A DNA stretch of 64,000 bases, taken from Trochalopteron elliotii. Its lineage: Eukaryota > Chordata > Aves > Passeriformes > Leiothrichidae. The position numbers were made by a program, and so were the translations under genes. The notes beneath the pieces were generated by a model. That model ran no database searches, was not told where the DNA came from, and saw only the letters and a program-made list of their open reading frames with translations. The first letter of the stretch is position 1. Every line of letters begins with the position of its first letter. Below, piece after piece: positions 1 to 12,775 of this stretch. The DNA lies in the NCBI GenBank assembly GCA_024734555.1, contig JANPWX010000054.1, positions 10,069,601-10,133,600 of the forward strand, read 5' to 3'.

Positions 1-3000
1 ATTGAGCTCATTGTCTTGAAAAGGCTACAGTTCCCTTATATAGGATATACTGGATATTAAGCTTATACTCCATGGAACAGCAGCTAAAAATCCATCTAAT
101 AGAGAGGGGCTGACCCTTGAATATCGGATTGCAGAGAATTTTGTGACATTCAGATCTTTCATTCAAAACAAAATGCTCTCACATTTTTAGTTATTTACAC
201 TGTCATTTATAGGAATATTATTTCACAGTTTCCAAGCTTTAAAATGTTTCTCTCATGAAGACAAATTCTATGATAAAGAATCCAAGCCATGCTAAAAATG
301 CATTTTAAAAGAGTGCCCACATTTTAATGTAAAAGAAAAGCATTTTAAAAAATCTCAGCAATATTATCCAGAAATATGGTCTCAGATGTTTTAAAACTTT
401 GCCTGAAGTTATAGCTGATGGCATAAATATTCGGCAGGTAATAGCACGGTTAGCATGCTTCTCTTTGTTGTGCAGAAAACCTTCCATTTGACTGCACTGT
501 ATTCCCTAATCAAAGGGAACAGTTTGACAGATCATTGACAGATCATTTAAGAGGAGATGGCTTCGTCTCTCTGAAATAAAATCTGGGAGAGTCTCAGGCT
601 CTTAAGAGAATACTTGCTTTGTCCTTTTTTTTTTTTTTTTTCAATCATACTGTGAAGATAAAAAATGTATTCACTTTTCTTATTACAAGATGGCAGGCAC
701 CAGACAGCCTAGAGCCTGGATATGGTATTTCTGTTATGGAGCAGAGATCTGCACGTGGCCATCCCTCCATGGGAAGCACAGTTCTTTGGCACAAGGCTCG
801 ACACTCACTGCTTTGAGGTTTTTTTCTCTTATTAGCTTGTCTGCAAGTATGTGTTCTCTTCCACAGAAGACTGCTACAGGTGTGATCATCTGGAAAACGT
901 CCTACTTCCAAAGGACTTCCCCTTGGTACAACAATCTGCTCTTAACCTGGCTCTGGCAATTTACAGGGGCCACTGCTGCCCGCTAGCAGCACATATAAGA
1001 GTCTCTCTTAAGTCAATATTAGAAGTTTTCAAGCCATCCTGCTGTCTCACAGCACATTAAAACATTTATATGCATCTCATCTGTGGCCAAATTGCAGGTT
1101 ATAAACTAATTTAGACAAGTTTCCTATTCTGTGTTGCAGATGTGCTTGACCAGGGCTACAGATAACCAAGAAGAACTTGCAGGCAGACACAGAGGCAAGA
1201 CTGAACACATTGTGTAGAGCTCTACAAGTTTTGTGAATTGAGCGAATGTGGAATTTGAAACATTATTAATTATAATCATATATCTACTAGTAAAACTCTC
1301 TTCAGTTAATATAATTAATTAGCAGTGCATTTATGTTCTTGCTCTCTATGTATTTAATACAGTAAGTGTTATCTCTCTGAGGATCATCTTCTGCTTGCAG
1401 TACAACTAACAGTGAGCTTTAAGGAGTGCAAGTACTTGCTCAGATATATTTTGTGTTAATTAACACATGCAGTAAAGGGAAGAGAATTACATAAACAACC
1501 CTGAAGCAGTGCTTTTAAAATGTAACCTAAACTTCAGTCAGCTTAATAAACAAATTCTCAAATATAAACTCTGATTTTCAATTATACTTTTTAGAAACAT
1601 TATTTACATCAAAACTTTTAATGCATATTGTCCAACTATTTTTAAGAAAACCTGCAGGGTTCTTTTTATGTGTTTATTTTGATCTTTTGATTAACAACAA
1701 AAGAAACAAAATGTTTTGTGTGAAGAGATTTAATTTTAAAAGTCTGTTTTCATTTAAACAAAACATCACCTGAAATACTTTTAGAGAGAACTGATACAAA
1801 TAAATTTGCAGACAAGGGACCACTACCCTCTAAAAAAACTGGAACAGAAGCAGTTAGGTATAGCTCAAGCCAGAATGACAACAAACATTCGCCTTTCAAA
1901 AATCCAGAGTGAATAAATAAATGCATAAGATGAGATTAATTTATGGTTACAAGTTCTTCAGGTGTCAAATCAAAGTAGTTAATTCTTCCTGGTTCTTGTA
2001 ACAAGGCTTACTGGGAACAAATATTTTCTGGAAATTGAGACAGAGACAGAGCAATTGTACTACACAAGGCTGACAAAGGTCTCAACTCTCCCCAGGCTCA
2101 GACATCATTGTTTTACTCCAGGTTCCTGCCTTTGCAGCAAGGGAGAAGAAAAGCATACAAGGAGGACACAAAGAGCAGTGAAAAAGCTGGCCATGAAACA
2201 ATGCTGCACTCGTGCTCCAAAACATCCCTCTGCACAAAAGGGTAAATAAGGACTCTGTGGACTTCTAATTCTTACTGGGAGAAGCTCCTGCTTTAAGCAA
2301 CAATCCCATCATACATCGTTCACTGCAGGGAAAACAAAGAGGTCCCTGGAAGGAGAGACAAACAAATGAGAAACTTTCTGCTGGCCTGCCTAAGGACACC
2401 CCATGGGCCTTGTGGCACCAGACCTCTCCTGCTCACAGATGCTATACAAATTCAATTACACTGAGGAGTGCTTCAGTCAAACCCCACAGTGCTTGCCTCA
2501 GACATGCAATTAGTTCCATATTCTATTACAAAAACAGCCATACTTTCATGGGCCTGAAGCTAGCACATATCCAGGGCTTCATTATATCTACTCTCTCTAA
2601 ATGTTTCTCTTAATTAGCTGTGGTCCCTAAGAGAGGCTGGAGGCCATCCTAGTTTGCTCTTTTTTCCACTATGGTTGGTTTGATTCCCAAAGCAAGAGAC
2701 TGAAATGGGATGGCTAAACAAATATTCTTTCAAATGCAGAGACTTTTTTTTTTATTTTTAGTGGTGTTAGAAATGCCATGTTAGCAGCAGTAGCATGAAC
2801 ACTATTGCAGATGCCCAGTCACAGACTCTATGCTTTGTTTGCTCTAGGCAGAACAAACAAGAGTCCCAGTCCCCCAGGCACACTCTGCACCTGGTACTCC
2901 ACTAACAGGATACCTGAATTATTGGAAGCTGGAAATTCTGGCATACATCTTTCAGATACAGAACATTGTCCATCAACTCACTTTTCTCATGTAAAAATGG

Positions 3001-3659
3001 GCTCAATATTAAGTAAAAAGAACTTTTTGCACACTTACAGAGGTGGTGGCACTTCTCTAAGAATTGTTACAAAAGCTGTATCTCTCAGAGGCAGGGAACA
3101 CTGGAAATAAAAGAGCAGAAAAGAAAATGTATTAACCCTCATGTCTTCATGTTTCAGTCTGAGTAATTATTACTGTTGTTTATCCAGGTATCACTGAGAT
3201 TTCAACTCGTCATGGAAATGGTGGTCGCCACAGTTATCCTCAGATTCTCTCTATATAAATGATCCTGAATTTATAGGGAAGCACCCATTTATTTCAGTGG
3301 GCTTGAAAAGCTTTTCTTGAAAGGTGTCATCAAGAATACTCTTACATCAGAGTTAATATCACCATCAGTCTGCACTGGTGACAGGAAAATCACAGACTGC
3401 AATGTACAGCTGATGCAGTGTAGGTAATGCGAGTTTTACAGTAATTTTACATGTCGTCTAGAAGTCAGAAAATCACACTACAAATTTCTAAAAGATCTTA
3501 TTCAATTTTCCCTCATCCTGAGATGGTCTAATTGGCACCTGGAGCATGCATGGTGTTGAACACACCATGTCTTGGCTCTAACCTGTCACCTACCTCAGCT
3601 CACATGAACTACAAGCAAACTTTTGCCAGACACGGAGGCGTATATTTCCCCCAAACGTG
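1..3659. other. Upstream AT-rich intergenic sequence
   Basis: No recognisable exon, RNA gene or intact transposon was found on either strand. All open frames here are short, compositionally like the surrounding AT-rich DNA and match no family I know. A two-copy 11-bp tandem repeat sits at 525-546 (unit tgacagatcat). In other vertebrates the neighbour upstream of USP54 is MYOZ1, but I see no exon of it here. Confidence 0.6.
525..546. repeat. Short 11-bp tandem duplication
   Basis: The unit tgacagatcat occurs twice back to back. Two copies only, so probably a local slippage duplication without function. Confidence 0.7.
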
Positions 3660-3790
3660 TTTGGCATCTCGCACTGCTCACACCCCGCAGTTATCGGCAA
3701 TCCGACATCAGCGGCCGCCGCCTTTTCCGGCCCCGCCTCGCCCTCCCTCAGCCCTCTCGCCACAGGAGGCGCCCGCCGCCGGCGCAGCCC

Positions 3791-3825
3791 GCGGCTCTCG
3801 CGGGAAGATGGCGGCTCTCGCGAGA
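3791..3825 (+). promoter_or_regulatory. Paired TCTCGCG elements (BANP/ZBTB33-type motif)
   Basis: A 12-bp direct repeat (gcggctctcgcg) occurs at 3791-3802 and 3811-3822, exactly 20 bp apart. The downstream copy continues into the perfect palindrome TCTCGCGAGA at 3816-3825. The upstream copy reads TCTCGCGGGA at 3796-3805, one mismatch from the palindrome. This motif is known in CpG-island promoters as a methylation-sensitive activator site bound by BANP, and ZBTB33 has also been reported to bind it. Binding here is inferred from sequence only. Confidence 0.75.
3805..3815 (+). promoter_or_regulatory. YY1-type motif AAGATGGCGGC
   Basis: A full match to the oriented YY1 consensus found just downstream of many TATA-less start sites. 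It contains an ATG (3808-3810) that would open a frame beginning Met-Ala-Ala-Leu-Ala-Arg, but the frame runs straight into the gap, so I do not call a protein. The + orientation is the best evidence for transcription direction at this island. Confidence 0.7.
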
Positions 3826-3833
3826 GGCGGGCG

Positions 3834-4172
3834 NNNNNNNNNNNNNNNNNNNNNNNNNNNNNNNNNNNNNNNNNNNNNNNNNNNNNNNNNNNNNNNNNNN
3901 NNNNNNNNNNNNNNNNNNNNNNNNNNNNNNNNNNNNNNNNNNNNNNNNNNNNNNNNNNNNNNNNNNNNNNNNNNNNNNNNNNNNNNNNNNNNNNNNNNNN
4001 NNNNNNNNNNNNNNNNNNNNNNNNNNNNNNNNNNNNNNNNNNNNNNNNNNNNNNNNNNNNNNNNNNNNNNNNNNNNNNNNNNNNNNNNNNNNNNNNNNNN
4101 NNNNNNNNNNNNNNNNNNNNNNNNNNNNNNNNNNNNNNNNNNNNNNNNNNNNNNNNNNNNNNNNNNNNNNNN
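3834..4172. other. Assembly gap (339 N)
   Basis: A run of Ns lying exactly inside a CpG island. It probably hides the rest of a first exon and a GC-rich segment that failed to sequence or assemble. Confidence 0.99.
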
Positions 4173-4188
4173 TGGCAGGTACGAGGAA
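4173..4188 (+). other. Candidate splice donor after the gap
   Basis: Immediately after the Ns the sequence reads tggcag|gtacgagg, with CAG at 4176-4178 and GT at 4179-4180. It fits a donor closing a first exon hidden in the gap. The match is moderate and the upstream exon cannot be read, so this is only a candidate. Confidence 0.3.
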
Positions 4189-4189
4189 A

Positions 4190-7100
4190 AGAGAATGCCA
4201 GAGGTTAAAAAGGTATTTTACTAGCGGGGGTCTTTGAGATAATAAGGATGTTGCGTTATTTTGGTTAATAACCCAGGCGTGATCAGCTGCCGTCAAAAGT
4301 TAAACTTGCATGGGAGCTGCTGTTGGTTAGGAGAACCTCTTCAGTATTTAATTTACTTTGTTGGTCTAAGGTAGGCAAAACCATGTGCTTTTTTCCTCGC
4401 CCCCTCTTTTAAACGAAAGCAGATGCCCTTTACTTTTCCCGAGTCGGATTTCGCTTGAAGTCTTTCTTTCAGTAGAAGGATTATGAGTAGACATTCATGA
4501 GGATTACAGCCATAAATAGAAAACCAGAACAATATACACCCTCTGCTTTCAAAAAGTTGCAGGCACAATGGCTTTCTGGTCTTTCAGCTACGTGAACTTC
4601 TTGTGGGTATTGTAATGGCTGATAGTGTTTTAAAAAAATTCAAAAAGCTTTTCAGATTTCAGAACAAATTCTGAGTCTTTTAATCATGGAAAAAAGATGC
4701 ATGTGAAAAGGGAGGGAAAATAGTTGTGTATCTCTCATGCAGCTTGAAAGAAAGATGTATGTACTGAAAAAAAATTCCCTAAGCTTGTGCTACTTTTCAG
4801 ACTTGAAAAAGAGTTTACCACTGAAAGATTTTGTGCTGCAAAATATTTGACACTGAGTAGCAATTTTGGAAAACAATAGCAACATAGGTAGTCTTGTGCT
4901 TGCTTCAGGAGGGAAGTATGCTGTGCTGGGAACTCAGCTAGTAAGGTAGCACATGACTTGAATATGACAGCTTTTTAAAATAGTTAGAAAAAAGTATTAT
5001 GGGCTGAAAAATATTTGTCAGCCTGTTGAAATCTGTTCTCATTTAGGAAGTGATAGAAATAAAACCAGTTTAATTAGATAGGATACTCTGTAAGTTCTAT
5101 TCCATCACCTAATCAAAACCTTATCTAATCAAACATGCTGCATATCATTCAGACTGGATTGAATAGCAGCTTTATTATTTTGCTCCTTTGTTTCCTCCTC
5201 ACCTGGTAATGTCACCTGTGAAGTCTTTTGCCACAATATTCTTGGGGTGCAGTGAGGAGTAAGGGTGTGCCTGTTTTGTTCAGTGCAGACAAACTTATAG
5301 TAATCCCTGAGAATTTAGAAAATTTTGAGGGTTTTTTTTATACTAGTGACAGCTGTAAAACATTTCAGTTCATTTCTTTCAGGCATTGCAGGTAAGAAAT
5401 ATGCCAGTTCTTCTCTCAGTTCTGGGTTAAGTGTCTATTTTGAGACTGTAGTCACAAGTTTCTTAAAAAGGATAATGGGAATTTAAATCCTTCTCTATCT
5501 AGTCTCAGAGATGTTATTAGGGATTAAGCCTTCTTAGGCGAGTTTTCATAGAGAGTACATAGAAGAGAAAGTGTGTTTATTTCCCAGTTTGTGGAGCTTC
5601 AAAAAGTTTGTTACTTTGAGAGGCTCGTTGAATTTGAGGACTGTATAAAAAGATTCTGCTGTCCAGAATCACTTTTGGTCCAACTGTGCAAATTGCAGCA
5701 GATGATATTAAAAAAACCCAAACCTGAGGTAAGAGGATGAAAGAATAATAAAAAGTCACAGCTATTGTTTTGTTTTGTTTTAAATCTGCTTACCTGTTGG
5801 TTCTGTTGCTTCAGAACCAACAAAACTGTCTTAAAATTAACATACCTGTTGAATTTATTATTCCTTTCATTTTTTCTCACACAGCCTTCTGAATATCTTA
5901 TACATCCTTCAGTTTCCTGACATATGTTCCACACACATTTATTCAAACAGTTTATTTTAATTTTTTCTCTGAAATACTTCTTGTTTGCTATTTAATTTCT
6001 TAATTTTCTGTCAATAGTGGCTGCAGGCACAATTCCAAAGCCATCTTCTATTCTGTCACTGAAGGTCATTCCCTAGAAAAGATATGCAGAGCTTGATGGC
6101 AGAGAGGAACAGAATGAAATTTTATTGCTGTCAAAGAATTTTGATTGGCTTGCTTGGATCTTTTGGTCCTGTTAACTGCAAGTCAGGTAATAGGCAATCC
6201 CCAATCCTTAGGATTTTGCCTTCTTCCCTTCATCTGTAGGCAGCCCCATTCCACAGGCTTATGCTCTGTGTGTGAGACTGCTGGCAGGAACCATCTCCTG
6301 CTGTAGTCTGGCTGTTTTCTAAGACAAATGACACAATGTAGTAGGTCTCTTACTGTGTCTCTTGGCATGCCAGTTTAGTGTGCAGGTAATTTCTTCTCTT
6401 TTTCTGTTATGTCACTTGATGCCAGGGGTTTCTTGTTCTGGGACAGGGGAGGGTTGGGTTTGGGTGCATCTCAGCAGCCTCTGTCTATGGGACATGGGTC
6501 TAATGTTTGGCCAGACTAGGATATGACTTGGCTGTGCTTCTCTGGTTTTATAGCAATAGACCATATACCAGCTTGATTAGACAGCTTGCAGAACTTAGGT
6601 GCAATCATTCAGCTGGGAAGTTGTGCCTTTCCTAAAATTATAGTAAGTGTTTTATATCTGAATTATTGGAAAAGGAAGGAAAAACTTCAGTTTATCAGCA
6701 CCTTAGTAAAAACCAAGGAACCTGTGAAGAAGACAAGAGGCTCTTAGTTTTTTGATACTTTCCAAGATTTGTGAGTTGTATGTGTTCTGTTGTAATCTTA
6801 AATATTGGGAGTAGCATTTCATGTTCATAGAGTGTACAACTTTCAGTAGATTTTGTTGTCTAGTGCCCTAAGTTTGTGAAGTAAAGGTGTTCTTAAAGGT
6901 ATTGCATTAAAAGTTGGTGTTTCTATTCGCTCCTGTAGCAGGGATTGCTTAGTAAAATGTAGAACTGTGGTACCTGCTGAATGTTTATTGTGGTTGCTCC
7001 CAAACTAGTAAGGGGCAAAGGAAAGGGCTGGATGTGGTTTTGAGGCTTAAAACCGTTTTTGTTGAAATTAAGAAAGCATGTGGAAAATTATGTACTGTTA

Positions 7101-10100
7101 TGGCATAATCCATACTTTTTCTGTCTAAGACAATTTTAAAGAAATACCATAAAAATATTGCTTCTCTAATATCATTCATGATAACTTGCAAATAAATCCA
7201 TTGTTGAATTAAAGCTGCCTGCAAATGGTAGAATACAATGTTGCTACCAGTGGTGTTCAAACATTTTGACTACAAATACATCATAACAACATGGAAACTA
7301 AATTTGATACTCCTTTTATAGAGTACTGTGACCATTTTCTTCAAAACCTTCAACCTTAAGAGACACACCTTTGAACAAGGGATCTGAAGAGATCTTTAAG
7401 CAGGACTGTGAAATTTCAGCTTTACGACATACATATTGGTGTCTGTTCTTTCTTGTCTTTTCTTTATCAATAAAACCTCTGAAAGCTTTGTACTTGTACA
7501 GAGGAAATTATGATTGAGTATCTAAGAGTCAGAAGTAACCTTTATCCACAGTGTGTTGTGCTACTAGAGGTATAATTTTCACTGTTCCTCCAGAGAACTG
7601 CATTCTCCAGAGACTCTGGTCTGGAGATGGTACCTGAGGAGGAAGAGATTATTTCTGTTTGTTCACTTTTTTGTTATGTTGCTGGGGTTGTTTTCAGAAA
7701 TGCAAATTGTCATTTTGAATTTTGAGTTTGATGAGAACAGGACTGAGCCTGACAAATCAATTTGCAGAGGCCAGGGCTGTCAGATGATAATAGCTTGCCT
7801 TCATTACCGACCAGTTTAGATTTGAACCAATGACCTAGAGGTGAAAAGCTCAGTATTGTGAGTCCCCTGATCTATCCATATGTTCTCTTGTTTAAGGTCC
7901 CTGTAGTTTTCTTAAACAGAACATGCAGTAAATATTGAGCATTGTTTGCACTTGTAAATATTAGGACAGTGTCCATTCCAGTTGTCTGCTGTGCATGTGA
8001 GGACACTGCAGTTAAATATAGTAACAATTTCTTACACTCTCTGGCTTTTCATGAGAAACCCTCATACAAATCCAACCATATGGCAAAACCCAGCCTTATC
8101 CTAAAACCATTAACAGAGAACCTTTTGCTGCCATTAATGGGAAAATGAATCTACAGCTCTAAGTAGCCTACTGGGAGTTATTAATAACGTCAGGCTACTG
8201 CTAAGAAAGTGAACTTTAATGAAATATCATTAGGAGCTGAGTCATCCCACCAACACTTCTGCATGTTGTATCCAAGTTGGTATTTATCTATGAAAGCCTT
8301 TTCAGAGTATATTATCTTTATTACTCCTCTACTTTTTTCTTCATTGAGTATCTTTAATGCTGTAAAAGAGCGTAATGGAAAACCATTTGCGTGGATTTCA
8401 TAAAATAGATGGAAAAAGTATTTGAAATGTCCAGACGGGCTCATAAACTATTTTCCCATTCATTATGAGGTAAGATGTTCCTAGGCAACCTACTGAGCAG
8501 GAAGAGGTCAACAAATGTAAATACTTGGGCAAGTGATTGCTAGTTTTTAAGGCTATGAAGTGACTGTCTAAAAGCCATAGTTTCTGTGAAATACAGAGAT
8601 AATAAAAATATCCCTTGTATGCATTTGGGTTGTCATTTTATCTCCTTATCCCTTCCCCTCCAATTATCTCATTCTGCTTCATATCAACAGACACTGCTGT
8701 GTCTGTACTGATTGACCTCCTGCCAAATCAAATATGAAGAGGTGAATTTCCTACTTTCCCCTCACTATGAGAGCAAATTAGGTCTTTTTCCTCTACCTGA
8801 CCATTAATTTTCATGTAGTTTATAGGAATATAAGTTATTTTTGAGATCTCTGGGGGTTTTATTTCAAAATGTTGAAAATTGGCCAGCTGATTCAAAAGGT
8901 GTTGGTAGGAAACCTATTTTGGTCAGATGCTTCTGTGGGCAACAAAAAAAAATTACTGCCAAGTTACTAGTGAAACAAAGCATGTGATTATGCTGTCTGA
9001 TATATCCTTGGTCCAATTTGTTTTCTTCCCCTAGAGAGCATCAGCTAGAGCATCCCTCTTGGGGCAGTATTTTCCTTTTTGCATAGCATTTCTAGTAGAT
9101 GGGTTGTGAGCTGTATCTCTTTTGTGATTTTTTTCCCCCCCCCAGTCCTTTGATGGGACTGCACTCTTCTTCCAGGGGTTCTGTTGTTGAAAGCAAAATA
9201 TCTGAATCCTTGAGGGGTTTTGAGAATTTGGGAAATTAGAGTTTTAAAATTCATAGATGCAATTTATGAGTGTTTCCCTCTTTCAAATATCTCTCCAAAC
9301 CTAAAACTGTACCTTTTTTTTGTTTGTTTTGTATTTGTTTTGGTTTTTTTGAATGCGGATAAGACTTCACTGAATTGTTGTTGTCCATCAAAGTGTGACA
9401 GAACATGAACCCTGGTAATCTTTCATTGTTTTGCAATAGACTCTGGCTTGTTACATTCTGCAGTAATTGATTTGGTGTGTGCATTTGCCTGCAGTCCTTG
9501 AATTTGAAGGCTAGAAGTCTGGCTTTTGGAATTGCTCTCCCCTTTTATCTTTTACAACTGAGAATTCAGGGAGTTAAACTTCAGCTGCTTTCTCATCCTA
9601 TTTAAATTGAAGCAGTGAATGTGAGTTTATTGTAGACACCTGTTTTTAGAATGTAGACAAGCTTGCCAGATGGTATAAACAATTTAGTGCCATCAACTGG
9701 GACAAAAGAGGGAGTTTGAATATGTGCTTTACAAAAAATCAGTAAGTAACTACTGGTTCAAAGGTAGATGCAGGTAGGATGAACTGTAATAACCAATGGT
9801 CACATGTTAGTCTTGACTAGAATGCTTTTTTCATGGGACAGTTTGGCTCACCAAAATTTATGCAGAGGTACATGCTGCATGTCGTGTGTGTGGTGGGAAC
9901 AGTTCACATATGAGAAGCCTGCAGGGGATCAAGAGGAAATGAGCTTTTTTTCTTCTTTTTAATCCTATCTGCTTGTTTATTTCTCATACTTGGTAACTGT
10001 AAATCAGTATTTGTAGTAGATAATGTTTGGTGGATGTAATTCATATGGTTTCATTTTTAAAAAATGGTATGTGGTTTATTGTAGTTTGAATTTTGAAAAT

Positions 10101-12590
10101 AATGAATGGACTAAAAATATGTAAGAGTGATTCAAACGTGGGAGACTTTGAAGAGGAGGAATCTTCTGTAAGTATTTCCACAAAACATGGAAATAAATAT
10201 ATTCTGGGAAATAGTTAATCAGTAAAGTGTGTCACAAAGCAGAGGATAGAAAAGAATTTTAAATCCTCCAGTTTGTATTCCCAGTACAATGAACTTATAA
10301 ATGGATCAATAAACAGCAGCTAATGCATCTCAGCATGTTGGTACATGGGCTGTTACTGTGGCATGAAAACAGGTTAATGTCCTCAGTAGATCTGCATGTC
10401 ATCCAAGAAAATAGGTCATAGTGTAGGGGAAAGGGAGGGAAAATTAAAGAGAGGAAAAAAAGTTGTTTTGTTTTACTCTTCCCGTTCATTAAAACTTTTT
10501 CATTATGCTGCATCTGAAGTGTGCTAAAGAACAGACAGCACAACTTCATAAACACTGGGATAGTAAACTGCACACTCTCTCTGATGTCTCTTATGGACAC
10601 TGTTATCACAATAATCTATGCAGTACTTGTAACAGATGATATCTGGGGAGTTTATGTAAACACTTTTGAGGTGTGTTAAAAAAGGCATTGCCAGCAAAAA
10701 CTTTAGGGTTTTTTGATTATGGATACTTGACAGATTTTTAATGGAGATTTATTTATTTATTTTTCTCTAAGTGAATCAGGAATAAATGTTGTGGTGTGAG
10801 TTTGGCAGTGTTGTAGTTTTCATTTAAGTGCTGTTTTTATGGTATTCCTAATTTGTTTAAATTCTTGAAGACTGACAACTTCCACAGATTTTTCAGGGAA
10901 GCTTTTCAAAACTTCACTTCAGATACTTCTCTTAAAATACATTGCTTCAGGAGAGGATGGAGAAGGTGAGAATCTCTTTCCTGTTAGCAAAAACTAGCTG
11001 GGTTTAAGACTGTAGTTTTATTATGGAAATAGCTGTCTTTTAAGAAATATCCTCTGTTGTGTCAATGTGTTTTCTTTAAGGGCTCTTCATTTTTGGGAGA
11101 GATAGAAAGCTAGTTTAATTAATTTAGTAATGTATTTCTTCAATCAGTCCACATACTATTGTTAATAATTGTAGCAGTCATATTCAGCTGTATAATTATC
11201 ACATAAATTAAGATATTTACCACTTACCCGTTCTGTTTTCCTCTGTTCACTTTATGCATGTGATGGATTCTCCTCTGCCATTCTGTCTGAAATTGCAGCT
11301 GCAGCCTGGAAAGGCACCTGGGCAATTCCACTGTATTCCATTCTTGCCTGGTAGGAACAGCAGCAATCACAGGCAGAAGATGGTGGAGTCATGTTATCTC
11401 CACTGGAACAGAGACTTCTTCAGGCTCAGGGATAAAGAGGGACATTTTCAAATTGAAGTTGCTTTTTCTGATGGCATAGCTCCAGAAACATTTCTAGACA
11501 AAACAGCAGTACTAGGAAAATCTTATTTTTCAGGATTGTTCTGCAAAGGAATACTTGAGATTTTGGTAGGTTTGGGGAGAGAAAACATGGAAAATGTACA
11601 ACTATTGCAGTGTCCTGCTCAGCTGAATTGCTTAATTCTGCTCTGAATACAGTACTATAGGATAAGTATTGATTACAAATTTGTTTTGTTCTGATAAGGA
11701 ATGCATGTACTGTTTGTACAGTAGTTAGAATTGATATGTCATTTGCCAGTAAATTTGAACCTTTGATGTATTTTATCTCATGTATGCGTAATGAATAAAA
11801 ATTATTTGAAGTTGTTTGAACAAGAATCCAAAGCCTAAAATTAGACTTCTAATTAATCCTAAATGGTTTAAAAATATCTGGATTTTTTAAATCTGGATTT
11901 TCTTAGCAGAAAACATCAAATACTAACTTGTTTTAGTATTGTTCTACTTCAAATGTAGCTGTCTTTGTTACGTCTGAAAATGGTTTTGTTAGTTGTAGCG
12001 CTTCCCTCATGTCTCTGCTGTCCCACTTTAGGTTAATGGTATCAGTAAAAAACATGCAACAATATTCCACATTGTTTCTTGGCTTTCTTCCTCCCTATCC
12101 CAGCTTATCAGGAGTTATTTAAGAAATTACATGTATACTAAATGCCAGAGCCCATATTTTTATCCCAAGTTGTGGCTAAATTATGATAGTCATCTTTGGC
12201 TGTGCTTGGGAATGGTCTTGAGTATTAATAGCACTCAAATTTTGATTGTTACTTCAATAAAACAATTGAAATACCGTTCTTGAGGTGAATTGTGAGAGTT
12301 CTCAGTGGCAATTTCTTGTTTTCTGCATACTAATTTTCAGTCCTTCTGTGTAATGCCACCCTGTTGAGCTGATGTGGAGTTGCCAACATGTCTCTGCTTT
12401 AAATAGGACATAAAAATGTCTTCACTTGTCCTGTAAAACTAATGTTCTCGTTTGTTTTGTGAAAATTACTCATAAATATGACATAGAAACTTTCCTCAGG
12501 AAGTATGTGAAGTATGTTATCAATTTATGGACATAAATTAAAACAGGAAAGGTTCTGACTGGTGGTAAGGAAGGTATTTTTCCCCACTCC
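4190..12590. other. AT-rich non-coding DNA, probably 5' intron
   Basis: No exon with recognisable protein similarity on either strand. Notable small items are a run of nine C at about 9135-9143, T-rich tracts, and a 130-codon forward frame at 11254-11646 that resembles no family I know. If the 3.7-kb island starts USP54 transcripts, this is part of its long first intron. Confidence 0.5.
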
Positions 12591-12594
12591 ATTG

Positions 12595-12775
12595 ACAGCC
12601 GTGCATTTGAATGAGAGGCAATCCAGTCTACATCCCTAGAGGATTTAAGTCTCAACTGGATAAAGCCCAGAGCAACCTGATCTGACCTCTTAGTCATGCT
12701 TTTGGTGTGAGGTTAGGTGATAGACCTCCTCTGGGATCCTTTCTAGCTTCAGTTATTCTATGGCTCTGATTTACT
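12595..12775 (+). mobile_element. CR1 LINE 3' end fragment
   Basis: This stretch follows the 3' untranslated tail of sauropsid CR1 elements. Diagnostic pieces in order are atccctagaggatttaag, ctggataaagcccagagcaa, cctgatctgacctc, a diverged tagacctcctctgggatcc, and the terminal attctatggctctgatt, which corresponds to the short ATTCTATGATTCT-like repeat at CR1 ends. It is 5'-truncated, as most genomic CR1 copies are, and quite diverged, so it is an old immobile insertion. Its presence supports a bird or reptile source. Confidence 0.85.

Larger units (their letters stand above)
3660..4190 (+). promoter_or_regulatory. CpG-island promoter, interrupted by a sequencing gap
   Basis: GC and CpG content rise abruptly from about 3660, with GCGGCCGCCGCC-type sequence and a GC box (ccccgcctcg at 3731-3740). 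They stay high until the Ns begin at 3834, and AT-rich sequence resumes soon after 4172. The island carries a TCTCGCGAGA element and a YY1-type motif just before the gap, a combination known from TATA-less housekeeping promoters. The YY1 motif is directional and lies shortly downstream of start sites in such promoters, so I infer + strand transcription starting roughly at 3770-3805. I see no TATA box. The most economical assignment is the 5' promoter of USP54, the next recognisable gene on this strand, but a separate transcript or a bidirectional promoter is possible. Confidence 0.75.

Noticed and set aside
2980..3020. ttttctcatgtaaaaatgggctcaata as a reverse MIR core
   Set aside because: Match too short and no flanking similarity.
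3532..4296. Open frames of about 180-230 codons across the first gap
   Set aside because: The same artefact: Ns are read as open sequence, flanked by CpG-island DNA. The Met-Ala-Ala start at 3808 is part of a YY1-type motif and cannot be followed into a protein.
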